Shown: one piece after another, positions 1 to 7,351 of the stretch
Position numbering within the stretch: position 1 is the stretch's first letter
Layout of the letters: each line of letters begins with the position of its first letter
Assembly (NCBI RefSeq): GCF_001687325.1
Contig: NZ_LZRD01000010.1
Span: 62,001 to 126,000, forward strand
Reading direction: 5' to 3'
DNA length: 64,000 nt
Source: Streptomyces sp. PTY087I2
GTDB taxonomy: Bacteria; Actinomycetota; Actinomycetes; Streptomycetales; Streptomycetaceae
Position numbers and translations under genes: made by a program
The notes under the pieces: generated by a model
What the model was told of the DNA's origin: nothing
The model's input: only the letters and a program-made list of their open reading frames with translations
The model's database searches: none

Positions 1-1
1 A

Positions 2-631
2 CGCTCCACGGTGGGCGACCGCGAGGTGCTGGACCTGGCGGCCGCGGTCGCCTGGGCGCGGCGGCTCGGGCACACCCGGGTGGTCACGGTCGGGTTCTCG
101 ATGGGCGGCTCGGTGGTGCTCCGGCACGGCGCTCTGTATACGGCGGAGCCCGTCGCCGGGGGTGCGGAATCCGCAGCAGGGGATACGCCCGTTCGCGTGC
201 AGGAGCGCGAGGGGCGCATACGGCGCACAGGGGCGCACTCGGACGCGGTGGTCTCCGTCAGTGCGCCCGCCCGTTGGTACTACCGGGGGACGGCCCCGAT
301 GCGCCGGCTGCACTGGGTGGTCACCCGCCCCTCGGGCCGCCTCGTCGGCCGCTACGGATTCCGTACCCGTATCGCCACCGAGGACTGGGACCCCGTCCCG
401 CTCTCCCCGGTCGCCTCGGTCCCGCTCATCGCCCCGGCCCCGCTGCTGCTCGTGCACGGCGACCGGGACCCGTACTTCCCGCTGGACCATCCGAGGATGC
501 TGGCGGATGCGGCCGGTCCCGGCGGCGCGGAGCTGTGGGTGGAGCGGGGGATGGGCCACGCGGAGAACGCGGCGGACGACGCCCTCCTGGCCCGTATCGC
601 CGACTGGGCGACGGGCGCACCGCCCGCGTGA
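2..631 (+). CDS. alpha/beta hydrolase, 3' part (5' end outside window)
   Basis: The reading frame is already open at the left edge, so the N-terminus is missing and the GTG at 11 is probably not the true start. The visible part carries the nucleophile elbow G-F-S-M-G-G, a late acid region (LLLVHGDRDPYFPLDH) and a C-terminal catalytic His in GMGHAEN, the usual order of an alpha/beta hydrolase fold. The segment between elbow and acid holds a low-complexity insert of about 35 residues. No secretion signal can be judged. The substrate is unknown. The next gene begins 62 bp downstream. Confidence 0.85.
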   Translation, partial: RSTVGDREVLDLAAAVAWARRLGHTRVVTVGFSMGGSVVLRHGALYTAEPVAGGAESAAGDTPVRVQEREGRIRRTGAHSDAVVSVSAPARWYYRGTAPMRRLHWVVTRPSGRLVGRYGFRTRIATEDWDPVPLSPVASVPLIAPAPLLLVHGDRDPYFPLDHPRMLADAAGPGGAELWVERGMGHAENAADDALLARIADWATGAPPA

Positions 632-693
632 CCCATCATGGAGAGCTGACGCACGAGGCGTCCGACGAACCGACCGACCGAAGGAGTGGCGCC

Positions 694-948
694 ATGGCAG
701 CGGGGACGATCCGCTACTGGGCCGCGGCGAAGGCCGCCGCGGGCACCGCGGAGGAGCCGTACGCGGCGGCGACCCTCGCCGAGGCGCTCGACGCGGTGCG
801 CGAGAGGCACCCCGGCGAGCTGAGCCAGGTGCTCCGGCGGTGCTCGTTCCTCATCGACGGGGACCCCGTGGGGACCCGCGAGCATGAGACCGTACGCCTT
901 GCCGAGGGCGGCACGGTCGAGGTGCTCCCGCCGTTCGCAGGAGGGTGA
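694..948 (+). CDS. MoaD/ThiS-family sulfur carrier protein
   Basis: 84 aa with a beta-grasp (ubiquitin-like) pattern ending in PPFAGG. The C-terminal Gly-Gly is the site that is adenylated and thiocarboxylated in MoaD and ThiS. The ATG at 694 follows AAGGAG with suitable spacing. It lies upstream of a rhodanese, an SseC-like and a DsrE-like gene, which suggests sulfur transfer, but no molybdopterin or thiamin synthesis partner (MoaE, MoaB, ThiG) is visible here, so the accepting pathway is undetermined. It is followed after 10 bp by the next gene and probably shares its transcript. Confidence 0.88.
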   Translation: MAAGTIRYWAAAKAAAGTAEEPYAAATLAEALDAVRERHPGELSQVLRRCSFLIDGDPVGTREHETVRLAEGGTVEVLPPFAGG

Positions 949-958
949 ACCGCAGGCC

Positions 959-2389
959 ATGAGCAGCAGCGATCAGCAGTACCCGTATCCGTACGACCCC
1001 GAGCAGCGGCAGCCCGCGCCGGCGCAGTGGCCCGACGGGACGGCCGGACAGCACGCCGGACCCCAGGACCCGGCCGCCTTCGACCAGGGCGGCACGCAGA
1101 CCTGGCAGGCGCCGACCTGGGACACGCAGTACCAGCCGACGATCCGGCCGGAGGGGGATGCGGCGCAGGCGCAGGGGCAGGGTTACGGGGAGGGCCCCGG
1201 GCACGCGCAGGGTTACGGCCGGCCGCAGCAGCCGGAGCCGTACGCGCAGCAGCCGCAGCAGCCGCGGCACTCGGAGCCGTACGGACAGCAGCAGCCGCAG
1301 CAGCCGCGGCACTCGGAGCCGTACGGACAGCAGCAGCCGGGGTCCGATCCGTACGGGGCCCCTCAGGCTCAGCCGCACTCTCCGTACCAGCAGCCTTACC
1401 AGGGACAGCAGCAGCCGCAGCAGGCGTACCCGTCCTCGGCCGCCGACACCGCCTATCTGCCGCCCCAGGGCGCCTCGGGCTCCTACCCGCTGCCGCCCGA
1501 GGTCCCGGCCGAGCCCGCCGCACCCGCTCCCGTACCCGTACCCGAGCCGGTGACCGCGCCCGCGCCCGCCGCCGCGCAGTCCGGGCCCGGCGACACCGGC
1601 TACAGCGCCCCCACGACGCTCGGCAACGCCCGGATCACCGACGCCCAGCGGGCCCGTGCCGAGGGGCGCTCGCCGATCATCGCGCCGGGGATCCAGCCCG
1701 CGGGGCTCACCGCCGCACTCGGCCTGCTGCTCGCGGGCGGCGCGGCGATCGGGACGTACGCCCTGCTCGTCCCGGTGGTGCTCCTCCAGGCGGTGACGGC
1801 CGCCGGCTGGTTCCGGCTCAACGGCATGTGGCCCGCCCGCCAGGGCATCGCGCTCGCCTTCGCCGGGGGTCTGGTCGCCGATGCCGTCCTGCTCACGGCG
1901 GGCCGGGAGCACGGTCCCGCCGCGCTGCTGGGCACCCTGGGCGTCTGGGTGCTGCTCACCGTGGTCCTCCAGCTCCGCAGCCACGCCGGGGCGGACGAGC
2001 GGATGTACGGCCTGATGGCCACCGTCGTCTCCGCGTCCCTCGCGGTGCTCGCGGGCGGATTCCTGGCGGCGGACCCGGACGCGGTGGTCGTCGGCGGGGC
2101 GGCCGTCGCGGCGGCCACGCTCGTCCGCGCCCTTCCGCTGCCCGCCGCGGCCTCCCTCGGGGTGGCCCTGCTCACGGGCGTGGGCGCGGGCCTCGTCTTC
2201 GGCAACACGACCGGCTTCGGGCCGCAGGGCGCGCTGCTCGGTCTCGCCGCGGCCGGCTGCGCGCTCATCGGGCTGCGCGCGGCGAGCTACGACTACCCGT
2301 CGCGGTTCGTGCACATGACCGCCGGGGTGGCGCTGCCGCTGACCCTGGCGGCCCCGGCCGTCTACCTGGTCGGCCGCGCCCTCCTCTGA
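959..2389 (+). CDS. polytopic membrane protein with Gln/Pro/Tyr-rich cytoplasmic N-terminus
   Basis: 476 aa. Residues 1 to about 240 are disordered and rich in Gln, Pro, Tyr and Gly, with a 14-residue repeat (EPYGQQQPQQPRHS). Residues from about 245 to the end form a series of about seven or eight hydrophobic segments. The start at 959 is chosen because it lies just after the upstream gene and gives a typical MSSSDQQYPYPYD beginning. Low-complexity N-terminal tails on membrane proteins are common in Streptomyces and often act as interaction or localisation tails. No enzymatic motif is visible and the function is unknown. Confidence 0.82.
   Translation: MSSSDQQYPYPYDPEQRQPAPAQWPDGTAGQHAGPQDPAAFDQGGTQTWQAPTWDTQYQPTIRPEGDAAQAQGQGYGEGPGHAQGYGRPQQPEPYAQQPQQPRHSEPYGQQQPQQPRHSEPYGQQQPGSDPYGAPQAQPHSPYQQPYQGQQQPQQAYPSSAADTAYLPPQGASGSYPLPPEVPAEPAAPAPVPVPEPVTAPAPAAAQSGPGDTGYSAPTTLGNARITDAQRARAEGRSPIIAPGIQPAGLTAALGLLLAGGAAIGTYALLVPVVLLQAVTAAGWFRLNGMWPARQGIALAFAGGLVADAVLLTAGREHGPAALLGTLGVWVLLTVVLQLRSHAGADERMYGLMATVVSASLAVLAGGFLAADPDAVVVGGAAVAAATLVRALPLPAAASLGVALLTGVGAGLVFGNTTGFGPQGALLGLAAAGCALIGLRAASYDYPSRFVHMTAGVALPLTLAAPAVYLVGRALL
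1261..1336 (+). repeat. 42-bp tandem repeat inside a coding region
   Basis: A 42-bp unit beginning GCCGCGGCACTCGGAGCCGT occurs at 1261-1302 and again, for 34 bp, from 1303. It encodes the 14-residue PRHSEPYGQQQPQQ repeat of the disordered N-terminal tail of the membrane protein. The copies are identical at the DNA level, which suggests a recent slip or duplication. Confidence 0.85.
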
Positions 2390-2539
2390 CCGCCCGCCTC
2401 TCCTTCGTAACGGATGCTGACGGCCCCTCGGGAACCACCGGGGGGCCGTCGCTCGTCGATCATCCAGGGCGTCCACTCCTGCCGCAGTAGGCTCACGGGC
2501 GCCAGGGGGACCGATCGGCTCAGGGTGGGGAATCGAGAC

Positions 2540-3229
2540 ATGCGCGCACTGCGAATACTGCTGGTCCTGGTGGTGGTGCTCGGCGGCCTCTTCCTCGCCG
2601 TCGACCGCGCGGCCGTCTGGTTCGCCGAGTCCGAGGCCGAGGACCGGGTCACGATCAGCGGCGGCGGCCCCGCCACGACGGAGATCTCGATCAAGGGCTT
2701 CCCCTTCCTCACCCAGCTCGCCGGATCGAAGCTGGACCGGGTCGACGTCAACCTCACCGGCATGAAGACCAGCGCCGCGGGCCGCACGATGCGGGTCAGC
2801 GAGGTCCGGGCCCAGCTCCACGACGTGAAGCTCGGCTCCGGCTACCGCACCGCGACCGCCACCCGCGCCACCGGCACCGCGCTCGTCAGCTACGAGGACC
2901 TGACGGCGGCGGCCAGCGACGGCGTCGTCGTGGAGTACGGCGGCAAGGGCAAGGCGAAGGTGACCGGCACGGTCGAGGTCCTCGGCCGGCCGATCTCGCG
3001 GAGCGTGCTGTCCACCGTGACCCGTGTCGACGGCCACACGATCAAGGTGCGCGCGGACGAGGTGCCGGGCTCGGGGATCCCCGGGGTCGAGGAGCTGGTC
3101 CGCGGCAAGACCGACTTCGAGGGCGACATCGACGGGCTGCCGAAGGGCCTGGAGCTCCAGCAGGTCAAGGTGACCGAGAAGGGCCTGGAGATCTCGGTGA
3201 CCGGCTCGGACGTCTCCCTGACCAGCTGA
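2540..3229 (+). CDS. DUF2993 (LmeA-like) membrane-anchored lipid-binding protein
   Basis: 229 aa. One N-terminal hydrophobic segment (residues about 3-21) is followed by an extracytoplasmic domain whose pattern (TEISIKGFPFLTQLAGSKLDRVDV, split here by its FPFLTQ core) is typical of DUF2993. This family includes mycobacterial LmeA, a periplasmic phospholipid-binding protein needed for lipomannan maturation. The ATG at 2540 follows AGGGTGGGGA. Function in this organism is inferred from the family only. It stands alone between the polytopic membrane protein and the sulfur block. Confidence 0.82.
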   Translation: MRALRILLVLVVVLGGLFLAVDRAAVWFAESEAEDRVTISGGGPATTEISIKGFPFLTQLAGSKLDRVDVNLTGMKTSAAGRTMRVSEVRAQLHDVKLGSGYRTATATRATGTALVSYEDLTAAASDGVVVEYGGKGKAKVTGTVEVLGRPISRSVLSTVTRVDGHTIKVRADEVPGSGIPGVEELVRGKTDFEGDIDGLPKGLELQQVKVTEKGLEISVTGSDVSLTS

Positions 3230-3397
3230 CGGGCCGACCGGCCGACCGACAGATCCGCCGTCCCGGCGGGCTGGTCCGACCGCCCGATCCGGATGGTGAG
3301 ACGCCCGCGTCCGGTCCGCAGATACGGGGAAGGCTCCGGGCGACCCGGCAGCGGATCCCGGGCCGGTCGCCGCTCTCCCGTCTCGCATCACGGATGA

Positions 3398-3420
3398 TCG
3401 TGTCTCACCATGCGACACGA
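3398..3420. promoter_or_regulatory. inverted repeat TCGTGTC-N9-GACACGA upstream of the leader peptide
   Basis: Perfect 7-bp arms (3398-3404 and 3414-3420) separated by 9 bp, immediately upstream of the predicted -35 element at 3423. The position suits an activator or repressor site controlling the leader peptide and rhodanese transcript. The binding factor is unknown. Confidence 0.45.
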
Positions 3421-3422
3421 CG

Positions 3423-3452
3423 GTGACATCTCCGTCCGTACCTCCCTACGAT
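3423..3452 (+). promoter_or_regulatory. predicted vegetative-type promoter for the leader peptide
   Basis: A -35-like GTGACA (3423-3428), an 18-bp spacer and a -10-like TACGAT (3447-3452). The expected transcription start falls at about 3459-3460, on the A of the leader peptide ATG. No ribosome binding site precedes that ATG, so the transcript would be leaderless. Confidence 0.5.
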
Positions 3453-3459
3453 CGGACGC

Positions 3460-3540
3460 ATGAAGCGACAGGCGGACCTCACGAAGCGGCGGGCAGTAGA
3501 CCTGTGCCGCGTCGCCGCCATGCTCTGTCGCACTTTCTGA
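3460..3540 (+). CDS. putative cysteine-containing leader peptide upstream of rhodanese gene
   Basis: 26 codons. The peptide ends RRAVDLCRVAAMLCRTF, with cysteines at positions 16 and 23. Short actinobacterial ORFs of this type are annotated as putative leader peptides and lie in front of sulfur-metabolism genes. In mycobacteria, leaderless polycysteine upstream ORFs are known to attenuate sulfur genes in response to cysteine. It sits 172 bp upstream of the thiosulfate sulfurtransferase gene, and the promoter predicts a leaderless start. A cysteine-sensing attenuator is inferred, not shown. No clear alternative hairpins were worked out in 3541-3712. Confidence 0.72.
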   Translation: MKRQADLTKRRAVDLCRVAAMLCRTF

Positions 3541-3712
3541 GCGGGACGCTCGCACCGCCGCAGCAGCCCCGCTTCCCCCGGCCCTCCGACCGTCACCAGG
3601 GCCGACCCCGTGCCCCGTACGCGCCGCGTTCCGTGCCTCCGCGCGTACACGCGCACCCAGCAACTCCGCATCTCGCACCACCCCGCCGCAGACTGCCCCG
3701 GAGGAGAACAAC

Positions 3713-4552
3713 ATGAGCCGCAGCGACGTCCTGGTAGACGCCGACTGGGTCGAGGCCCACATCGACGACCCGCAGGTCGCGATCGTCGAGGTGGACGAGG
3801 ACACCTCGGCGTACGAGAAGAACCACATCAAGAACGCGATCCGGATCGACTGGACCAAGGACCTCCAGGACCCGGTCCGCCGTGACTTCGTCGACCAGGC
3901 CGGCTTCGAGAAGCTGCTCAGCGAGAAGGGCATCGCCAACGACACGCTGGTCGTCCTCTACGGCGGCAACAACAACTGGTTCGCGTCCTACGCCTACTGG
4001 TACTTCAAGCTGTACGGCCACGAGAACGTCAAGCTCCTCGACGGCGGCCGCAAGAAGTGGGAGCTGGACTCCCGCGACCTGACCGACGTCGTTCCCACGC
4101 GCCCGGCCACCCAGTACACGGCCAAGCCGCAGGACGAGTCGATCCGCGCCTACCGCGACGACGTCGTCAAGGCCATCGGCAGCCAGAACCTGGTCGACGT
4201 GCGCTCGCCCGACGAGTTCAGCGGCAAGCTGCTCGCCCCGGCCCACCTCCCGCAGGAGCAGTCGCAGCGCCCCGGCCACGTGCCGAGCGCCCGCAACATC
4301 CCGTGGTCGAAGAACGCCAACGACGACGGCACCTTCAAGTCGGACGACGAGCTGAAGGCCCTCTACGAGGCTGAGCAGGTCGACCTGTCGAAGGACACCA
4401 TCGCCTACTGCCGCATCGGTGAGCGCTCCGCGCTCACCTGGTTCGTGCTCCACGAGCTGCTGGGCCAGGAGAACGTCAAGAACTACGACGGTTCCTGGAC
4501 CGAGTACGGCTCCCTCGTCGGCGTGCCGATCGAGCTCGGCGCCAACAAGTAA
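3713..4552 (+). CDS. cysA: thiosulfate/3-mercaptopyruvate sulfurtransferase (tandem rhodanese)
   Basis: 279 aa, the usual length of two-domain rhodaneses, and closely resembling mycobacterial CysA2/CysA3 (for example the DVRSPDEFSGK and APAHLPQEQSQRPGH stretches). The N-terminal domain is catalytically inactive. The C-terminal domain carries the active loop CRIGERSA with catalytic Cys233, where a persulfide forms when sulfur is taken from thiosulfate or mercaptopyruvate. ATG at 3713 follows GGAGGAGAA. It is cytoplasmic (no signal peptide). The SseC-like gene follows after 39 bp and is probably co-transcribed, as cysA3-sseC1 is in M. tuberculosis. The upstream leader peptide suggests cysteine-responsive control. 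Confidence 0.93.
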   Translation: MSRSDVLVDADWVEAHIDDPQVAIVEVDEDTSAYEKNHIKNAIRIDWTKDLQDPVRRDFVDQAGFEKLLSEKGIANDTLVVLYGGNNNWFASYAYWYFKLYGHENVKLLDGGRKKWELDSRDLTDVVPTRPATQYTAKPQDESIRAYRDDVVKAIGSQNLVDVRSPDEFSGKLLAPAHLPQEQSQRPGHVPSARNIPWSKNANDDGTFKSDDELKALYEAEQVDLSKDTIAYCRIGERSALTWFVLHELLGQENVKNYDGSWTEYGSLVGVPIELGANK

Positions 4553-4591
4553 CCCACCGACCAGCACCACGACGACCCGAAGGACAGAACC

Positions 4592-4879
4592 ATGTGTGGA
4601 GCACAGGCCGGTGGCCCCGACGCTTCGACGATCAAGCCCGGTGAGACCACCATCCAGGGCAGCGTGACCCGCGACGGCGAGCCCGTCACCGGCTACGTGC
4701 GCCTCCTGGACGCGACCGGCGAGTTCACCGCCGAGGTCCCGACCTCGGCGACCGGTCAGTTCCGGTTCTACGCCGCCGAGGGCACCTGGACGCTCCGCGC
4801 CCTGGTTCCGGGCGGCAGCGCCGACCGCACGGTCGTCGCGCAGACGGGCGGACTCTCCGAGGTCGCCATCGCCGTCTGA
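4592..4879 (+). CDS. sseC: DUF1416 / SseC-like protein
   Basis: 95 aa beginning MCGAQAGGPDAS, with a beta-rich carboxypeptidase-regulatory-like core (GSVTRDGEPVTGYVRLLD and VPTSATGQFRFYAAEGTW). In mycobacteria the homologue sseC lies directly behind cysA, as here. Its exact role in sulfur metabolism is not established. The conserved Cys at position 2 is noteworthy. ATG at 4592 has AAGGACAGAACC upstream. It is followed by a strong terminator, so it is the last gene of the leader-cysA-sseC unit. Confidence 0.88.
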   Translation: MCGAQAGGPDASTIKPGETTIQGSVTRDGEPVTGYVRLLDATGEFTAEVPTSATGQFRFYAAEGTWTLRALVPGGSADRTVVAQTGGLSEVAIAV

Positions 4880-4936
4880 TCCTTCACGGATCACGGCACG
4901 CCGGGGCTTGCTCTCCCGGCACACCGAACGGCCGGA

Positions 4937-4984
4937 GGGCCGCACCCCAGGGGGTTGGACGCCACCTGACGCGGGGTGCGGCCC
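4937..4984 (+). terminator. intrinsic terminator after sseC
   Basis: A perfect 12-bp stem, GGGCCGCACCCC (4937-4948) with GGGGTGCGGCCC (4973-4984), and a 24-nt loop, followed by TTCGTG. It closes the cysA-sseC unit before the DUF3099 gene. Confidence 0.8.
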
Positions 4985-5022
4985 TTCGTGCCGTCCGGCG
5001 GCCGGAGTCCTACGCTGGAAGC

Positions 5023-5280
5023 ATGTACGCCCGACGCAGGAGGAACTACTTCCTGATGATGGGCGGATGCATCGTGCTCTTCGTGTCCGCCTGGGCCGTG
5101 GTGCGCCTGTGGTCCATGCCCGTCGCCATCGCCATGTGCGTCGTCGCCATGGTCATCCCGCCGATCGCCGCGATGATCGCCAACCGGCGGGGCCCGGAGG
5201 ACCGTTGGTGGGACGACCCCTCCGGCGACCCGAAGTCCGACGAGTGGTGGGACGAGCTGGACGGCAAGAAACGCCGCTGA
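5023..5280 (+). CDS. DUF3099 small membrane protein
   Basis: 85 aa: a basic N-terminus (MYARRRRNYF), two hydrophobic segments (about residues 9-28 and 31-50) and an acidic Trp-rich C-terminal tail (DRWWDD, DEWWDEL). This pattern is characteristic of DUF3099, an actinobacterial family of unknown function. The stop at 5280 lies 4 bp from the stop of the convergent DsrE gene, so no terminator separates the two. Confidence 0.85.
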   Translation: MYARRRRNYFLMMGGCIVLFVSAWAVVRLWSMPVAIAMCVVAMVIPPIAAMIANRRGPEDRWWDDPSGDPKSDEWWDELDGKKRR

Positions 5281-5284
5281 GGGC

Positions 5285-5647
5285 TCAGTAGACGAGCGCC
5301 TGCGTGCCGTCCGCCATGGCCTCCTGCACGAAGACCTGCGCACCCGCGATGCGTACGCCCTCCAGCACGTCCTTCTCCGTGATGTCCCGCCGGGCCGCGC
5401 ACTGGGTGCACAGGGTGATCCGGCCGCCCGCCAGGATCGAGTCCAGCAGATCGGGCAGCGGGGCGGCGTGCGGCAGTTCGAACTCGGCGGCCCGGCCCGG
5501 CAGCGCGAACCACGAGGACTCCCCGGTCAGCCAGAGCGAGACCTCCACCCCGCTGGCGACGCCCACGGCCGCCACGGTGAAGGCCTGCGAACAGCGCTCG
5601 GCGGCCTCGGGCCCGGCAGTCACCTTGATCACAAGCTTCTTAGGCAT
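5285..5647 (-). CDS. DsrE-family sulfur-relay-type protein
   Basis: 120 aa, MPKKLVIKVTAGPEAAERCSQAF and onward. The small Rossmann-like fold and two closely spaced cysteines in ITLCTQCAARRDIT match DsrE/DsrF-like proteins, some of which carry or transfer sulfur. The longer open frame upstream is rejected because the ATG at 5647 fits the family. A -10-like TACAGT lies 7 bp before that ATG with no Shine-Dalgarno between, so it may be leaderless. It lies beside the rhodanese block but is transcribed towards it. A role in sulfur transfer is inferred. Confidence 0.83.
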   Translation of the reverse strand: MPKKLVIKVTAGPEAAERCSQAFTVAAVGVASGVEVSLWLTGESSWFALPGRAAEFELPHAAPLPDLLDSILAGGRITLCTQCAARRDITEKDVLEGVRIAGAQVFVQEAMADGTQALVY

Positions 5648-5738
5648 ATGCCGAACTGTAATCGTCCGGCAGGTAACCTCCTTGCCTGCCTGGGGGTCAC
5701 TTGTGCGCGCAGGTAAGGGAACCCGCGCTTCAGGTCGC

Positions 5739-6569
5739 ATGGGGGGACCCCTTTTGGAACCGAACGACACCATTCCTGCCGCACAGTCAGGTGTCGGCGA
5801 GCTCGCCGCCCCGCCCGCCCCGCCCGTACGCCGTCGGGCGCGCGGCCGTACGACGCTGATCATCGCGGCGGCGGCGCTGCTCGGGATCGTGGGCGGGGTC
5901 GCCGTGGGCTACGGCATCCAGGCGGAGCGGGAGCCGACGCCGCTGGCCGCCCTGTCGCAGCCCGGCCTCGGCTACCCGGCGAAGCCGCTCGCCGCCGACC
6001 GGGTCCCGGCCCCGCTGCCCGCCGCCCAGGACCGCCGGGTCAGGACGGACGGAGACCTGCGCAAGCTGCTCGTCGACCGGCCCAAGGGCGCGCGGAAGAC
6101 GCTCATCGACGAACTGGGCCTCGGCGACGGCTGGGAGCCGTTCGACCAGTACGTGGAGACCTACTACGAAGACCCGCAGTACATGTTCGAGTCGCTCGCC
6201 GGGGCGGGACTGCGCCGGGTCGCCTCGGTCTCGTGGGCGCAGGGGAAGTACCGGGACACCACGGTTCAGCTGATCCAGTTCCGGTCCGGCGACACGCACG
6301 GCGCGGAGGATCACTTCGCGGAACAGATGGGGTACATGCCCGGGGCCACGGGGGGCGCGGACGACCTGGGGGACCCGGTCAAGGGCAGCTCCGACGGCCG
6401 TTACTTCCTCTACCCGGTCGAGCGGAAGGCGGGCTACCTCCCGTCCTACCGGGCCAGGGCCCTGGCCCGGCGCGGCGACATCATGCTCGACATCAACATC
6501 TTCGACACCGTCCCGATCAGCAAGAAGGACATCCGGACGCTGGCCGAGCGACAGCTGGAGCGGCTGTGA
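5739..6569 (+). CDS. membrane-anchored extracytoplasmic protein 1 of a three-gene set
   Basis: 276 aa. A Pro/Ala-rich cytoplasmic head of about 35 residues ends in an Arg cluster, then one transmembrane helix (about 39-60), then an extracytoplasmic domain of about 215 residues. The domain contains the motif LRKLLVDRPKGA and an R-Y-F-L-Y-P stretch near the end. No enzyme motif is recognised. The start at 5739 follows GGTAAGGGA at a long distance; TTG 5754 is an alternative. The stop overlaps the next GTG (GTGA), so the gene is translationally coupled to the following two. Function unknown. Confidence 0.78.
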   Translation: MGGPLLEPNDTIPAAQSGVGELAAPPAPPVRRRARGRTTLIIAAAALLGIVGGVAVGYGIQAEREPTPLAALSQPGLGYPAKPLAADRVPAPLPAAQDRRVRTDGDLRKLLVDRPKGARKTLIDELGLGDGWEPFDQYVETYYEDPQYMFESLAGAGLRRVASVSWAQGKYRDTTVQLIQFRSGDTHGAEDHFAEQMGYMPGATGGADDLGDPVKGSSDGRYFLYPVERKAGYLPSYRARALARRGDIMLDINIFDTVPISKKDIRTLAERQLERL

Positions 6570-7351
6570 ACGACGAGACGACCCCTGCCCCTGACCCTTC
6601 TCCCGCCCCCGCTCGCCGGGTGCGTCGGGTGCTGCTGACCGCGCTGCCCGTCGTCCTGGTGCTCGGGGCGATCGGCGGCGCGGCCGGCTGGACGAAGAAC
6701 ACCGTGGACGCCGCCGACCGTACGGTCACGACGACGATCTGGGACGAGGACCACGTACCGAAGGGCAAGGACCCGGCGGGCGATCCGTCCCGGGGCCGCC
6801 ACGACACCGAGCTGACCAGGCTTCTGCTCCCGGTGCCGAAGGGCTACCGGCTCGGCCCGGACATCGGTGAGATCGGCAACGACGCCGAGACGAGCGGCGC
6901 GAAGGCCACCGCCGCGGTGAAGGAGATGGGGCGCGGGCTGGCGGGGAAGGAGCGCCGGGAGCTGAACAAGCTGGTCGAGCGGCTCCGTATCCAGGGCGTG
7001 GCGCAGCGCTCGTACACCTCGGAAGCGAACGACATCGTCGTGAACGTCCAGATCGTGAAGATGCGGGACAAGGGGGCCGTGCGCCGGACGTACCTGGACC
7101 GCAAGAAGCTGCTGGACTCCTTCGACGTCTTCCGCAAGGGCCCGTCGATCGACGGCCACAAGAAGGTGACCTGCTACCGCCTGCCCAAGGGCGACAAGAA
7201 GACCCTCGACGGCGTGAGCTGCATCGCCTACGACGGCGAGGTCTCGGTGAGCGTCGAGGCCAACGGCAGCAAGCCGTTCAGCCCGTCCGCCGTCAGAGAC
7301 CTGGTGAAGGACCAGCTCGACCACATCGCATCTCCGGGGGAGTACATATGA
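6566..7351 (+). CDS. membrane-anchored extracytoplasmic protein 2 of a three-gene set
   Basis: 261 aa starting with GTG, overlapping the previous stop by 4 bp. It has the same architecture as its neighbours: a Pro-rich head, an Arg cluster (RRVRRV), one transmembrane helix (about 22-41) and an extracytoplasmic domain with TRLLLPVPKGYRLG, which parallels RKLLVDRPKGA in the preceding protein and RELLLPAPAGA in the following one. Two Cys (in VTCYRL and GVSCIAY) could form a disulfide. Divergent paralogy with the flanking genes is inferred from these motifs. No function can be assigned. Confidence 0.78.
   Translation: MNDETTPAPDPSPAPARRVRRVLLTALPVVLVLGAIGGAAGWTKNTVDAADRTVTTTIWDEDHVPKGKDPAGDPSRGRHDTELTRLLLPVPKGYRLGPDIGEIGNDAETSGAKATAAVKEMGRGLAGKERRELNKLVERLRIQGVAQRSYTSEANDIVVNVQIVKMRDKGAVRRTYLDRKKLLDSFDVFRKGPSIDGHKKVTCYRLPKGDKKTLDGVSCIAYDGEVSVSVEANGSKPFSPSAVRDLVKDQLDHIASPGEYI

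Noticed and set aside
851-3418. Long open frame on the minus strand opposite the membrane-protein genes
   Set aside because: Low-complexity Arg/Gly/Val content and full overlap with the MoaD-like, membrane and DUF2993 genes; a GC-bias shadow.
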